From contig JAEULK010000082.1 of NCBI GenBank assembly GCA_016793775.1, positions 1 to 52,555 of the forward strand: a stretch of DNA of 52,555 bases, in the 5' to 3' direction. Source of the stretch: Sphingopyxis sp. (GTDB lineage: Bacteria; Pseudomonadota; Alphaproteobacteria; Sphingomonadales; Sphingomonadaceae). The notes beneath the pieces were generated by a model. The model searched no databases, had not been told where the DNA came from, and saw only the letters and a program-made list of their open reading frames with translations. The position numbers were made by a program, and so were the translations under genes. Below, piece after piece: positions 9,290 through 17,768 of the stretch (within the stretch, counting starts at the first letter, position 1; each line of letters starts with the position of its first letter).

Positions 9290-10186
9290 TCAAATCCCCG
9301 GATCCACCCCGGTCAGCTCCACCGACCGCCGCCAAAGCTCCTTCGCGAGCTTTGCGTCGCGCGCCGTCCGCGTCGCGCGCGCGGGGCCCGAGCGGCCGGC
9401 GATCTCGCCCAGCCCCTGCGGCCCCAGATAATCGCCACCCTGCACATGCGCGCCGGTCGCCGCCTGCAGCGTCGGCCAGGCACCCTGCGCCGCGCTGTTG
9501 AAGAAGGGCCCCGCCAGCGGCGCCATCGTGCGCAGCGGCAGCGGCAGGTGCCTGGTGAGTTCGGTCATCGCCACCCCGGGGTGGCAGCCGATCGCCTGCG
9601 TCGAGCGCCCCGCGGCGCCGAGCCGCCGGTCGAGTTCGAACATGAAGAGCAAATTCGCCAGCTTGCTCGCCTGATAGCGCTGCCAATTATGATAGCTGCG
9701 GCTCGCGGACAGGTCGCTGAAATCGATCTCGCCGCCCTTGTGCGCGATGCTGCCGGTGACGACGATGCGGTCGTCGATATGCGGATGGACGAGGCCCGTG
9801 AAGGCGAAGGTACCGAGGTGGTTGACCCCGAATTGCAGCTCATAACCCTGTTTGGTCAGCGTCTTGGGCGGGATCATCACCCCCGCATTGTTGATGAGAA
9901 CATCCATCCGCGGCCCCGCCAGCACCGCCTTCGCCGCCTCGCGCACCCGATCGAGGTCGGCAAGGTCGAGCGGCTGGAACGACAGCTCGGCCGCGGGCAT
10001 ATCGGCGCGGATGCGGTGCATCGCCGCCTCGGCCTTGGCCGCATCGCGGCACGCCAGCACGACATGGCCGCCGCGCGCCGCCAGCACGCGCGTCACCTCG
10101 AAACCCAGCCCGGCATTGGCACCGGTGACCAGGAAGCGGCGGCCCGTTTGCGCGCCGACGTCGTCGGCCGTGAAACCCTTGCTCAT
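9290..10186 (-). CDS. SDR family oxidoreductase
   Basis: A 298-aa classical short-chain dehydrogenase/reductase, closest in style to retinol-dehydrogenase/WW-domain-oxidoreductase-like SDRs. It shows the cofactor loop TGANAGLG (about 20-27), LACRD after beta-2 (suggesting NADP preference), DVLINNAG, the VTGSIAHKG serine and the catalytic YQASK. The substrate cannot be inferred. It lies 28 bp downstream of rnhB and 218 bp upstream of ccrM on the same strand, so it probably ends the rnhB transcript. Confidence 0.88.
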   Translation of the reverse strand: MSKGFTADDVGAQTGRRFLVTGANAGLGFEVTRVLAARGGHVVLACRDAAKAEAAMHRIRADMPAAELSFQPLDLADLDRVREAAKAVLAGPRMDVLINNAGVMIPPKTLTKQGYELQFGVNHLGTFAFTGLVHPHIDDRIVVTGSIAHKGGEIDFSDLSASRSYHNWQRYQASKLANLLFMFELDRRLGAAGRSTQAIGCHPGVAMTELTRHLPLPLRTMAPLAGPFFNSAAQGAWPTLQAATGAHVQGGDYLGPQGLGEIAGRSGPARATRTARDAKLAKELWRRSVELTGVDPGI

Positions 10187-10213
10187 CGCCGTCTCCCCTT
10201 TACGGATGTTCGG

Positions 10214-10768
10214 TCAGACCAGCTGCAATTGAGCGACCGGGGCAAAACTGGTCCGATGGAGCGGCGTGGGACCCTGCTGGCGCAGCGCCGCGAGATGACG
10301 CGCGGTACCATAACCCATGTTGGTTTCCCAGCCAAAGCCGGGAAAATCGCGCGCCGCCGCGATCATGAAGCGGTCGCGATGCTCCTTGGCGATGATGCTC
10401 GCCGCCGAAATGCACGCGTGCGTCGCGTCGCCGCCGATGATCGCGCGCGCGGTGTAGCGCCAGCGCGGAAGCCGGTTGCCGTCGACCAGCACTTCCGCCG
10501 GCTCGACGCCGAGCGCTTCGACCGCGCGCGTCATCGCGAGGAAGGTCGCCTGCAAGATGTTGACGCTGTCGATCTCGGCGACGCTCGCCTCGCCGACGCC
10601 CCAGCGGCAGCGCGCCTTTATCTCGATCTCGAGCTCGCCGCGGCGCCGCGCGGTCAGCTTCTTGGAATCGTCGAGTCCGACGATGCCGCCCTCGCACAGC
10701 AGCACCGCCGCCGCGACCACGGGCCCCGCGAGCGGACCCCGGCCCGCTTCGTCGACGCCGACGATCAT
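10214..10768 (-). CDS. rnhB: ribonuclease HII
   Basis: Cleaves RNA in RNA-DNA hybrids and single misincorporated ribonucleotides. The start [17 protein letters not shown] carries the first carboxylates (D6, E7). DDSKKL and the [21 protein letters not shown] block, with its further acidic metal ligand, follow. 184 aa is at the short end for the family but ends naturally. Repeat family 2 (copy 1) fills the 100 bp upstream. Confidence 0.94.
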   Translation of the reverse strand: MIVGVDEAGRGPLAGPVVAAAVLLCEGGIVGLDDSKKLTARRRGELEIEIKARCRWGVGEASVAEIDSVNILQATFLAMTRAVEALGVEPAEVLVDGNRLPRWRYTARAIIGGDATHACISAASIIAKEHRDRFMIAAARDFPGFGWETNMGYGTARHLAALRQQGPTPLHRTSFAPVAQLQLV

Positions 10769-10770
10769 AG

Positions 10771-10870
10771 GTCCCCCTCCCGCTCGCGGGAGGGGCTAGG
10801 GGAGGGCTTGTCCGAGGAAAGCACTGTCGAAACAGGCCCTCCCCCGACCCCTCCCATAAATGGGTGGGGA
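10771..10870. repeat. palindromic repeat family 2, copy 1
   Basis: An element of about 100 bp with a left palindrome CCCTCCCGCTCGCGGGAGGG (10775-10794), followed by GCTAGGGGAGGGC, and a right part GGCCCTCCCCCGACCCCTCCC leading to a second imperfect palindrome (10849-10870). It lies exactly between the thiD-VOC stop (10872) and the rnhB start (10768). A second copy lies inside thiD-VOC at 11074-11176. Confidence 0.8.
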
Positions 10871-10871
10871 G

Positions 10872-12101
10872 TTAGATTCGCCACGGCGGATATCTCCGAT
10901 ACTCGCCCGCCTGATACAGACACAGCCGGTTTCCGGCCGGGTCGGTCAGCCGCGCCTCGCGCCAGCCCCACTCCTCGTCCGTCGGCATCTGCTCGAACCG
11001 CACCCCGCGCCGCGCGAGATAGGCGGTCCAAGCATCGAGCGCGCCGCTTTCCAGATAGGTCGTCGCTCCCTCTTCTCCCCTCCCGCTTGCGGGAGGGGTC
11101 GGGGGAGGGCCTGTTTCGTCGGGAGCGGCATCGGACATGCCCTCCCCTAGCCCCTCCCGCAAGCGGGAGGGGGACACGTGAATCGACAGCGTCACCCCGT
11201 TGATCGCCTCGAAGCGCGCATAGCCATTGTCGGGGCTGTCGACGATCTGGGTCAGCCCCATCTGCTTGTAGAAGGCGACCGACGCCGCATAATCCAGCGC
11301 CGGCAAGGTGATCTGGTTAAGCGCCGGCCCGGTGAACAAGCCGTCGTTGCGCACCGCCTGCTGTCCCATCGGGCCATGCCCGCCGCCCAGCCCCGGCGCA
11401 TCCATCAGCGCCAGCCGCACGAAGTCGCGCGCTCGCGCGACTGCGGGTTCGAGCGGCATGCCCTGCGCCAGCCCCGTCGCGATCGCGCTCGCCAGCGTGC
11501 AGCCGGTGCCATGGGTATGCAGCGTGTCGATACGCGGCGCCTCCCAGCGCGCGACCTCGCCCTCGCCCGTCTCATAGAGCCGATCGGTGACGGTTTCGCC
11601 TTCGTCATGCCCGCCCTTGACCAGCAGCGAGCAGCCATGCGCCAGCACCGCCTCGACCCCGCCCAGCGCGTCGAGTTCGGGCAGATTCGGGGTCGCGACC
11701 ATCGCGCGGCGCAGCAGCGCGTTGAACGCCGCGATCGTATCGGCGTCGGCCAGCACCGAGCCGCTCGTCGCGATCATCACCGGGTCGAACACCACCGCCG
11801 CCTGCGCCAGGTCGGGCTGCGCCAGCCGTTCGGCCACCGCCGCCGCGGTCTCCGCGCTGCCGATCATCCCGATCTTGATCGCATCGACGCCGATGTCGCG
11901 CGCGACGCTGTCGATCTGCGCCAGCACGATCGCGGTCGGCACCGCATGCACGGCCTGCACCCCCAATGTGTTCTGCGCCGTGATCGCGGTGATCGCGGTC
12001 ATCGCATGGCCGCCGAGCATCGTGACCGTCTTGATGTCGGCCTGGATCCCCGCGCCGCCCCCGCTGTCCGAGCCGGCGATAATCAGGATGCGTGCGGTCA
12101 T
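10872..12101 (-). CDS. thiD: HMP-P kinase (ThiD) fused to a VOC domain
   Basis: Residues 1-260 form hydroxymethylpyrimidine/phosphomethylpyrimidine kinase of thiamine synthesis: IIAGSDSGGGAGIQADIKT at the start, VFDPVM, the KGGH loop and the anion-hole HGTGCTLASAIA. Without a stop the frame continues into a vicinal-oxygen-chelate (glyoxalase/bleomycin-resistance-like) domain from about residue 283 (NQITLPALDYAASVAFYKQM) to the end (WGWREARLTDPAGNRLCLYQ). The VOC domain is interrupted at residues ~309-343 by a Pro/Gly/Arg-rich insert encoded by a repeat (11074-11176). The fusion is real at sequence level; what the VOC half binds is unknown. It lies downstream of the DUF1272 gene, with a palindromic element between. 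Confidence 0.88.
   Translation of the reverse strand: MTARILIIAGSDSGGGAGIQADIKTVTMLGGHAMTAITAITAQNTLGVQAVHAVPTAIVLAQIDSVARDIGVDAIKIGMIGSAETAAAVAERLAQPDLAQAAVVFDPVMIATSGSVLADADTIAAFNALLRRAMVATPNLPELDALGGVEAVLAHGCSLLVKGGHDEGETVTDRLYETGEGEVARWEAPRIDTLHTHGTGCTLASAIATGLAQGMPLEPAVARARDFVRLALMDAPGLGGGHGPMGQQAVRNDGLFTGPALNQITLPALDYAASVAFYKQMGLTQIVDSPDNGYARFEAINGVTLSIHVSPSRLREGLGEGMSDAAPDETGPPPTPPASGRGEEGATTYLESGALDAWTAYLARRGVRFEQMPTDEEWGWREARLTDPAGNRLCLYQAGEYRRYPPWRI
11074..11176. repeat. palindromic repeat family 2, copy 2, inside thiD-VOC
   Basis: Arms CCCCTCCCGCTTGCGGGAGG (from 11077) and CCCCTCCCGCAAGCGGGAGG (from 11151) bracket a spacer with GGGGGAGGGCC and GGCATCGGACATGCCC. It is the same family as 10771-10870. 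It sits in frame within the VOC coding part, adding about 35 residues (SPSRLREGLGEG... PPPTPPASGRG) between two conserved VOC segments. Confidence 0.85.
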
Positions 12102-12113
12102 CGCGACCTCGCT

Positions 12114-12204
12114 CGATAAATAGGGACAGTCCCTATTTTTCGATCCCTGCTTTTGGGCACGGATAACCGCTCGTCAGAAAAATAGGGACTGTCCCTATTT
12201 ATCG
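12114..12204. repeat. pair of inverted AAATAGGGAC palindromes
   Basis: Two perfect 21-bp palindromes with arms AAATAGGGAC / GTCCCTATTT and a single central base lie at 12118-12138 and 12180-12200. Flanking bases (CGATA... and ...TTTTTC) show that the second is an inverted copy of the first, 41 bp apart. This is a BIME-like arrangement. The motif resembles repeats often found near REP-associated tyrosine transposases in other bacteria, but no such gene is present here. Confidence 0.85.
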
Positions 12205-12213
12205 CCAGCACCG

Positions 12214-12437
12214 TCAAACCTTATACTTCCGCACCGTCGAGCCTGGATATTTGGCGAGGATCGCGCCTTCGCGCAGCGGCCGGTCGAGCAGGTCGCCGCC
12301 GCAATTGGGGCATTGTTCGTCCATCCGGTCCGCGCAATTCGCGCAAAAGGTGCACTCCATCGAACAGATGAAGGCGCCATGCATGTTTGCGGGCAGATCC
12401 TTGCCGCACTTCTCGCAATCGGGACGCATTTCCAACA

Positions 12438-12438
<1 letters not shown>
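12214..12438 (-). CDS. DUF1272 zinc-ribbon-like protein
   Basis: A 74-aa protein with cysteine pairs C9xxC, C26...C31xxC, C34 and CPNC (43-46), as in the DUF1272 family (MLEMRPDCEKCGKDLP, FICSMECTFCANCAD, CPNCGGDLLDRPLR). The function of the family is unknown; the cysteines suggest zinc binding. Its ATG shares one base with the glmM stop codon (TGATG), so translation is coupled to glmM. Confidence 0.92.
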
Positions 12439-13775
<1,337 letters not shown>

Positions 13776-13866
13776 GAAACCTCTGCCAAATAAGCCGGGT
13801 GAAGCCCACCCCGGCAATCCTGGGACGGCAGTAGGTCACCCGTTTTTTATTGGCAAGCTGAGCGGT

Positions 13867-15150
13867 ATGCCCAGGGGGAATTTGAACTTGAAATCGGCAT
13901 GGATCATCCTTGGCTCGCTGATCGCGGGCATGTTGCTCGGGATCGCGATCGAGACCGTGTCGCTCGATACCGCGACCGCCATCCTGCCCTTTGTCGAACC
14001 AGTCGGCCTGCTCTGGCTCAATGCGCTCAAGATGACGATCGTGCCGCTGGTCGTCGCATTGCTGATCACCGGTATCACCGCCACCGCCGACGCCGCGCGC
14101 GCGGGCCGACTCGCGGCGCGGTCGGTGGCGATCTTCCTCGGCGCGATCGCGCTTTCGGGGACGATGTCGCTGCTGATGACGCCGTTGCTGCTCAAACTCT
14201 TCCCGCTCTCCGCCGGTGCTGCCGAGGCGCTGCGCCACGGGCTCGGCGGCACGGCCGAGGCGGGGCCGTCGCCGACTTTCGGCGATTTCCTGCTCTCGCT
14301 GATCCCGACCAACCCGATCGCCGCCGCGGCGGACACCGCGATCCTGCCGCTGATCGTATTCACCACCATCTTCGCCTTTGCCATCACCAAGCTGGAGGCG
14401 CCGCAGCGCGCGACGCTGTCGGGATTGTTCAAGGCATTGGGCGACGCGATGCTGATCGTCATCGGCTGGGTTCTCGCGCTCGCGCCGATCGGCGTCTTCG
14501 CGCTCGGCTACGCGCTGGCGGTCAAGGCGGGGGTCGCGGCCTTCGGCGGACTGATCCATTATGTGCTGATCCTGATGGGGATCGGCGTCAGTTGCATCAT
14601 CCTCGGCGTCCTGCTCGCCTGGCTCGTGGTCGGCATTTCGCTGCCGCGCTTCATCCGCGCGATGGTGCCGACGCTCGCGGTCGCGATCAGCACGCAAAGC
14701 TCGCTCGCCAGCCTGCCCGCGATGCTCAAATCGTCCGAGGAGTTGGGCGTCGATCCCAAGAAGGCGGATGTCGTGCTGCCGCTTGCGGTCGCGCTCTTCC
14801 GTTTCACCAGCCCCGCGATGAACCTCGCGGTCGTCATCTATGTCGCCTGGCTGTTCGACATCACCCTCACGCCCTGGGAAATGGCGGTCGGGCTCGGCGT
14901 CGCGATGGCCGCGGCGCTGTCGTCGGTCAGCCTGCCCGGTTCGATCAGCTTCGTGACCTCGATCGCTCCGATCGCGGTGTCGATGGGGGTGCCCGTCGCG
15001 CCGCTCGGGCTGCTCGTCGCGGTCGAGACCTTTCCCGACATCTTCCGGACACTCGGCAATGTTATCGGCGACGTCGCCGCCACCAAATATGCCGCCGACG
15101 GCATCGAGGACGAACCAGCAAAAGACGAACCCGCAGGAGAGACGCCATGA
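13867..15150 (+). CDS. dicarboxylate/amino acid:cation symporter
   Basis: A 427-aa inner-membrane transporter of the GltP/DctA family (DAACS). It shows several long hydrophobic helices, the serine-rich re-entrant motif AISTQSSLASLPAML and the conserved FTSPAMNLAVVIYV and SLPGSISF segments of the substrate and sodium site. The substrate (glutamate, aspartate or C4-dicarboxylate) cannot be fixed from sequence alone. I start at the ATG at 13867 (MPRGNLNLKSAW); the in-frame region before it overlaps glmM and is not membrane-like. Its stop overlaps the start of the next gene (ATGA). Confidence 0.9.
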   Translation: MPRGNLNLKSAWIILGSLIAGMLLGIAIETVSLDTATAILPFVEPVGLLWLNALKMTIVPLVVALLITGITATADAARAGRLAARSVAIFLGAIALSGTMSLLMTPLLLKLFPLSAGAAEALRHGLGGTAEAGPSPTFGDFLLSLIPTNPIAAAADTAILPLIVFTTIFAFAITKLEAPQRATLSGLFKALGDAMLIVIGWVLALAPIGVFALGYALAVKAGVAAFGGLIHYVLILMGIGVSCIILGVLLAWLVVGISLPRFIRAMVPTLAVAISTQSSLASLPAMLKSSEELGVDPKKADVVLPLAVALFRFTSPAMNLAVVIYVAWLFDITLTPWEMAVGLGVAMAAALSSVSLPGSISFVTSIAPIAVSMGVPVAPLGLLVAVETFPDIFRTLGNVIGDVAATKYAADGIEDEPAKDEPAGETP

Positions 15151-16142
15151 AATATCGCAAACTCGGCCACGGCCTCGCAGTCTCCGCCATCGGCATCGGC
15201 TGCATGCCGATGATCAAGGGCGGCAACATCCTCTATGGCGAGGCCGCCGACCTCGACGAATCGACCGCGACGATCCACCGCGCGATCGACCTCGGCGTCA
15301 CCTTCTTCGACACCGCGCAAATCTATGGCCCGTTCTCGAACGAGGAACTGCTCGGCGCCGCGATCAAGGGCAAGCGCGACGGGCTGGTGATCGCGACCAA
15401 ATTCGGCTTCAAGTTCGACGGCAACCAGATCGTCGGGGTCGACGGCTCGCCCGAGAATGCGCGGCGCAGCTGCGAAGGCTCGCTCCAGCGGCTCGGCATC
15501 GACACGATCGACCTCTTCTACCAGCACCGCGTCGATCCCTCGATCGCGATCGAGGAGGTCGTCGGCGGGATGATGGAGCTGGTGAACGAGGGCAAGGTCC
15601 GCCACATCGCGCTGTCCGAAGCCGGGCCCGAAACGATCCGCCGCGCCGCGAAAGCTGCGCCGATCACCGCGCTGCAGAGCGAATATTCGATCTGGGAACG
15701 CGATGTGGAGGAAGAAATCCTGTCCGCCTGCCGCGACAATGGCATCGGCTTCGTGCCTTATTCGCCGCTCGGCCGCGGTTTCCTCGCCGGCACGATCCGC
15801 AGCCGTGATGAGCTGGCCGAGACCGACTGGCGCCGCAACGACCCGCGCTATTCGGAGGAAAATCTGCCCGCCAATCTCGCGATCGTCGACGCGATCGGCG
15901 CGGTCGCCGACAAGCATGGTGCGTCGAAGGCACAGGTCGCGCTCGCCTGGCTGCTCGCGCAGGGCGACGACATCGTCCCCATCCCCGGCACCAAGCGCCG
16001 CGCGACGATGGAAGACAGCGTCGCCGCCGCCGAGGTGACGCTCGACGCCGACGACCTCGCCGCGATCGACGCCGCCGCGCCGATGGGCGGCACCAGCGGC
16101 CCGCGCTATGGCGAAATGGGCATGCGGATGGTGCGGCTGTAA
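15147..16142 (+). CDS. aldo/keto reductase
   Basis: A 331-aa NADPH-dependent oxidoreductase of the AKR superfamily (YajO/YhdN-like). It starts MKYRKLGHGLAVSAIGIGCM and has the active-site aspartate/tyrosine segment FFDTAQIYGPFSNEE, the lysine in IATKFGF, the histidine in FYQHRVD, and the cofactor-end motif PIPGTKRRATMEDS. GGAGAG precedes the ATG, which overlaps the symporter stop by 4 bp, so the two form an operon. The substrate is unknown. Confidence 0.93.
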   Translation: MKYRKLGHGLAVSAIGIGCMPMIKGGNILYGEAADLDESTATIHRAIDLGVTFFDTAQIYGPFSNEELLGAAIKGKRDGLVIATKFGFKFDGNQIVGVDGSPENARRSCEGSLQRLGIDTIDLFYQHRVDPSIAIEEVVGGMMELVNEGKVRHIALSEAGPETIRRAAKAAPITALQSEYSIWERDVEEEILSACRDNGIGFVPYSPLGRGFLAGTIRSRDELAETDWRRNDPRYSEENLPANLAIVDAIGAVADKHGASKAQVALAWLLAQGDDIVPIPGTKRRATMEDSVAAAEVTLDADDLAAIDAAAPMGGTSGPRYGEMGMRMVRL

Positions 16143-16149
16143 CAAAACC

Positions 16150-16237
16150 GTTGCCCCCGCGAAGGCGGGGGCCGCTGGCCACCTTGCTCGGCCGCGCTGC
16201 GTAAACCGACGGCGGCCCCCGCCTTCGCGAGGGCGAC
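16150..16237. repeat. palindromic repeat family 1, copy C
   Basis: Inverted units at 16150-16173 and 16214-16237 are separated by 40 bp. It lies between the convergent aldo/keto reductase and DUF1003 genes and may also act as a bidirectional terminator. Confidence 0.85.
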
Positions 16238-16239
16238 GG

Positions 16240-16743
16240 CTATTTCGCCAGCCCCTCGACCTTCTCCATCAGCCCGTCGATCTTGTGGTGCAGCCGCATG
16301 ATCTCCAACTCGGCGCGCAGGTTGATCTCATAGTCCAGCCCCGCGGCGATGCGGTCCTTCGCGGCGGCGCGGTTCTGGCTCATCATGATGATCGGCGCCT
16401 GCACCGCCGCCAGCGTCGACAGCATCAGGTTCAGGAAAATGAACGGGTAGGGATCGAACGCCATCCCCCAGCGCGCCAGCACGTCCGAATTGAGCAGCAT
16501 CCAGCCGAGCAGCACGGTGGCGAACAGGATGATGAACCCCCACGAGCCGCCGACCGCCGCGACCTTGTCCGACAGCCGCGCGCCGAAGCTCGCCTCGGCA
16601 TCGTCGAGATCGGCGGCATCGCGGCTGATCAGCCGGCGCTCGGCGATCGCATCGAGCACGCGGCGCTCGTCGGCGTCGAGTTCGTCGAGCGACCGCCCGA
16701 GCAGGCGCAGCGCGAGGTCGGAGGTCTTGGTCGCGTCGTGCAC
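16240..16743 (-). CDS. DUF1003 membrane protein
   Basis: A 167-aa protein with two transmembrane helices (WGFIILFATVLLGWMLLN and PFIFLNLMLSTLAAVQAPII) followed by the DUF1003 hallmark MMSQNRAAAKDRIAAGLDYE and a coiled-coil-like C-terminus. Family function is unknown. The GTG at 16743 (MHDATKTSDLALRLL), 4 bp after the nnrU stop, is the most natural start; an ATG at 16797 would overlap nnrU by 50 bp. It is likely co-transcribed with nnrU. Confidence 0.85.
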   Translation of the reverse strand: MHDATKTSDLALRLLGRSLDELDADERRVLDAIAERRLISRDAADLDDAEASFGARLSDKVAAVGGSWGFIILFATVLLGWMLLNSDVLARWGMAFDPYPFIFLNLMLSTLAAVQAPIIMMSQNRAAAKDRIAAGLDYEINLRAELEIMRLHHKIDGLMEKVEGLAK

Positions 16744-16747
16744 CGGC

Positions 16748-17449
16748 TCAGCCGGCCCAGCGCCAGATGCCCGCGACCATATAACCAAGCGCGCCATGCG
16801 CCCAGGTCGCTACGACCCAAAGCACGATCCCGCCGAACAGCGCATGCGGGCGCGGCACCGTGTCGACCCACGACCCGCGACCGCTCAGCTGCCGCGCGAA
16901 GGGTATGAAGCTCGTCCGCGCCGCCCAATGGCGCCAGGCATCCCCCATCAGCCGCGCTTTCTTGACATCCTGCCCAGCCGACCCCGCGATCGCGAGGAAG
17001 GCGATGATCGCCGACAGGACGATCTGCCCCGGCGTCGGCACCACCAGCGCATGCGCGAGCGCCCACAGCGCAAAGCCCCACATCATCGGATGCCGCGTGA
17101 TCGCGAACACCCCGCGCGGCGCGCCCTGCGCGGCGGCGGCGGCATTCGGCGCGGGCAAGGCCGGATTGCCGATCAGCGACCCCATGAAGAGGATGCTCGC
17201 GAACAGCACGATCACGCTCGCGAAAATCCACAGGCCGTCGCCGACCGCCCACAAGGGCGGCTCGGCCGGCATGCCGCGCCACGCCTGCACCAGCATGATG
17301 AAGGTCGCGATCGCGACGATCGAATAGACGATCTGAAACGCCCGCTCGCCCATCCGGCTGGCGAGCGGCGTTCGCAGCGGGTGCGACAGCGCGAAATGCG
17401 TGCCGACGAACAAGGCGCCCGTGACGATCAACAACGACATCGGTTGCAT
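16748..17449 (-). CDS. NnrU family membrane protein
   Basis: A 233-aa integral membrane protein with about six hydrophobic segments, the N-terminal THFALSHPLRTPLASRMGER and the central TRHPMMWGFALWALAH motif typical of NnrU. NnrU was first linked to nitrite/nitric-oxide reductase expression, but close homologues occur widely outside denitrification loci, and no denitrification genes are visible here. AGGGAG lies 7 nt before the ATG. DUF1003 follows immediately. Confidence 0.88.
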   Translation of the reverse strand: MQPMSLLIVTGALFVGTHFALSHPLRTPLASRMGERAFQIVYSIVAIATFIMLVQAWRGMPAEPPLWAVGDGLWIFASVIVLFASILFMGSLIGNPALPAPNAAAAAQGAPRGVFAITRHPMMWGFALWALAHALVVPTPGQIVLSAIIAFLAIAGSAGQDVKKARLMGDAWRHWAARTSFIPFARQLSGRGSWVDTVPRPHALFGGIVLWVVATWAHGALGYMVAGIWRWAG

Positions 17450-17493
17450 GGAGCGACTCCCTCTCCTTCTCCCCGGTCCGCCGCATGGGGTCG

Positions 17494-17745
17494 GAACCCA
17501 GGGATTATCCGTTCGAGGCGCCGAAATGGCGAAGATCTCGCTTTCGCGCGGTCGCCGCAGGCAGTGGTTCTACCAGCAAGGCCGCGCGGAGGCGAGATCT
17601 TCGCCATTTCGGCGTCCCTCCGGGATTTGATCGATTTTGTCCATGGCCGCGTCAGCGCGCCGAGGAATATGTTCTTATGCCTTCGGCCCGCTTCCTTGCC
17701 CTGAACAAAATCGCTTCAAACCTCGAACGGATAATCCCTGGGTTC
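17494..17745. repeat. 252-bp element of nested inverted repeats
   Basis: The outer arms, 25 bp and perfect, are 17494-17518 (GAACCCAGGGATTATCC...) and 17721-17745. Directly inside the left arm begins an inner perfect 23-bp inverted repeat, 17519-17541 (CGCCGAAATGGCGAAGATCT...) with 17592-17614. A weaker third pair, with cores GATTTTGT (17633-17640) and ACAAAATC (17705-17712), closes a second inner hairpin. Folded as one strand this gives a three-way junction. It fills the 319-bp gap between nnrU and the amidohydrolase genes, and no reading frame in it looks coding. Confidence 0.85.
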
Positions 17746-17768
17746 TGCCCCCCCGTCAGGTGCGGGCC

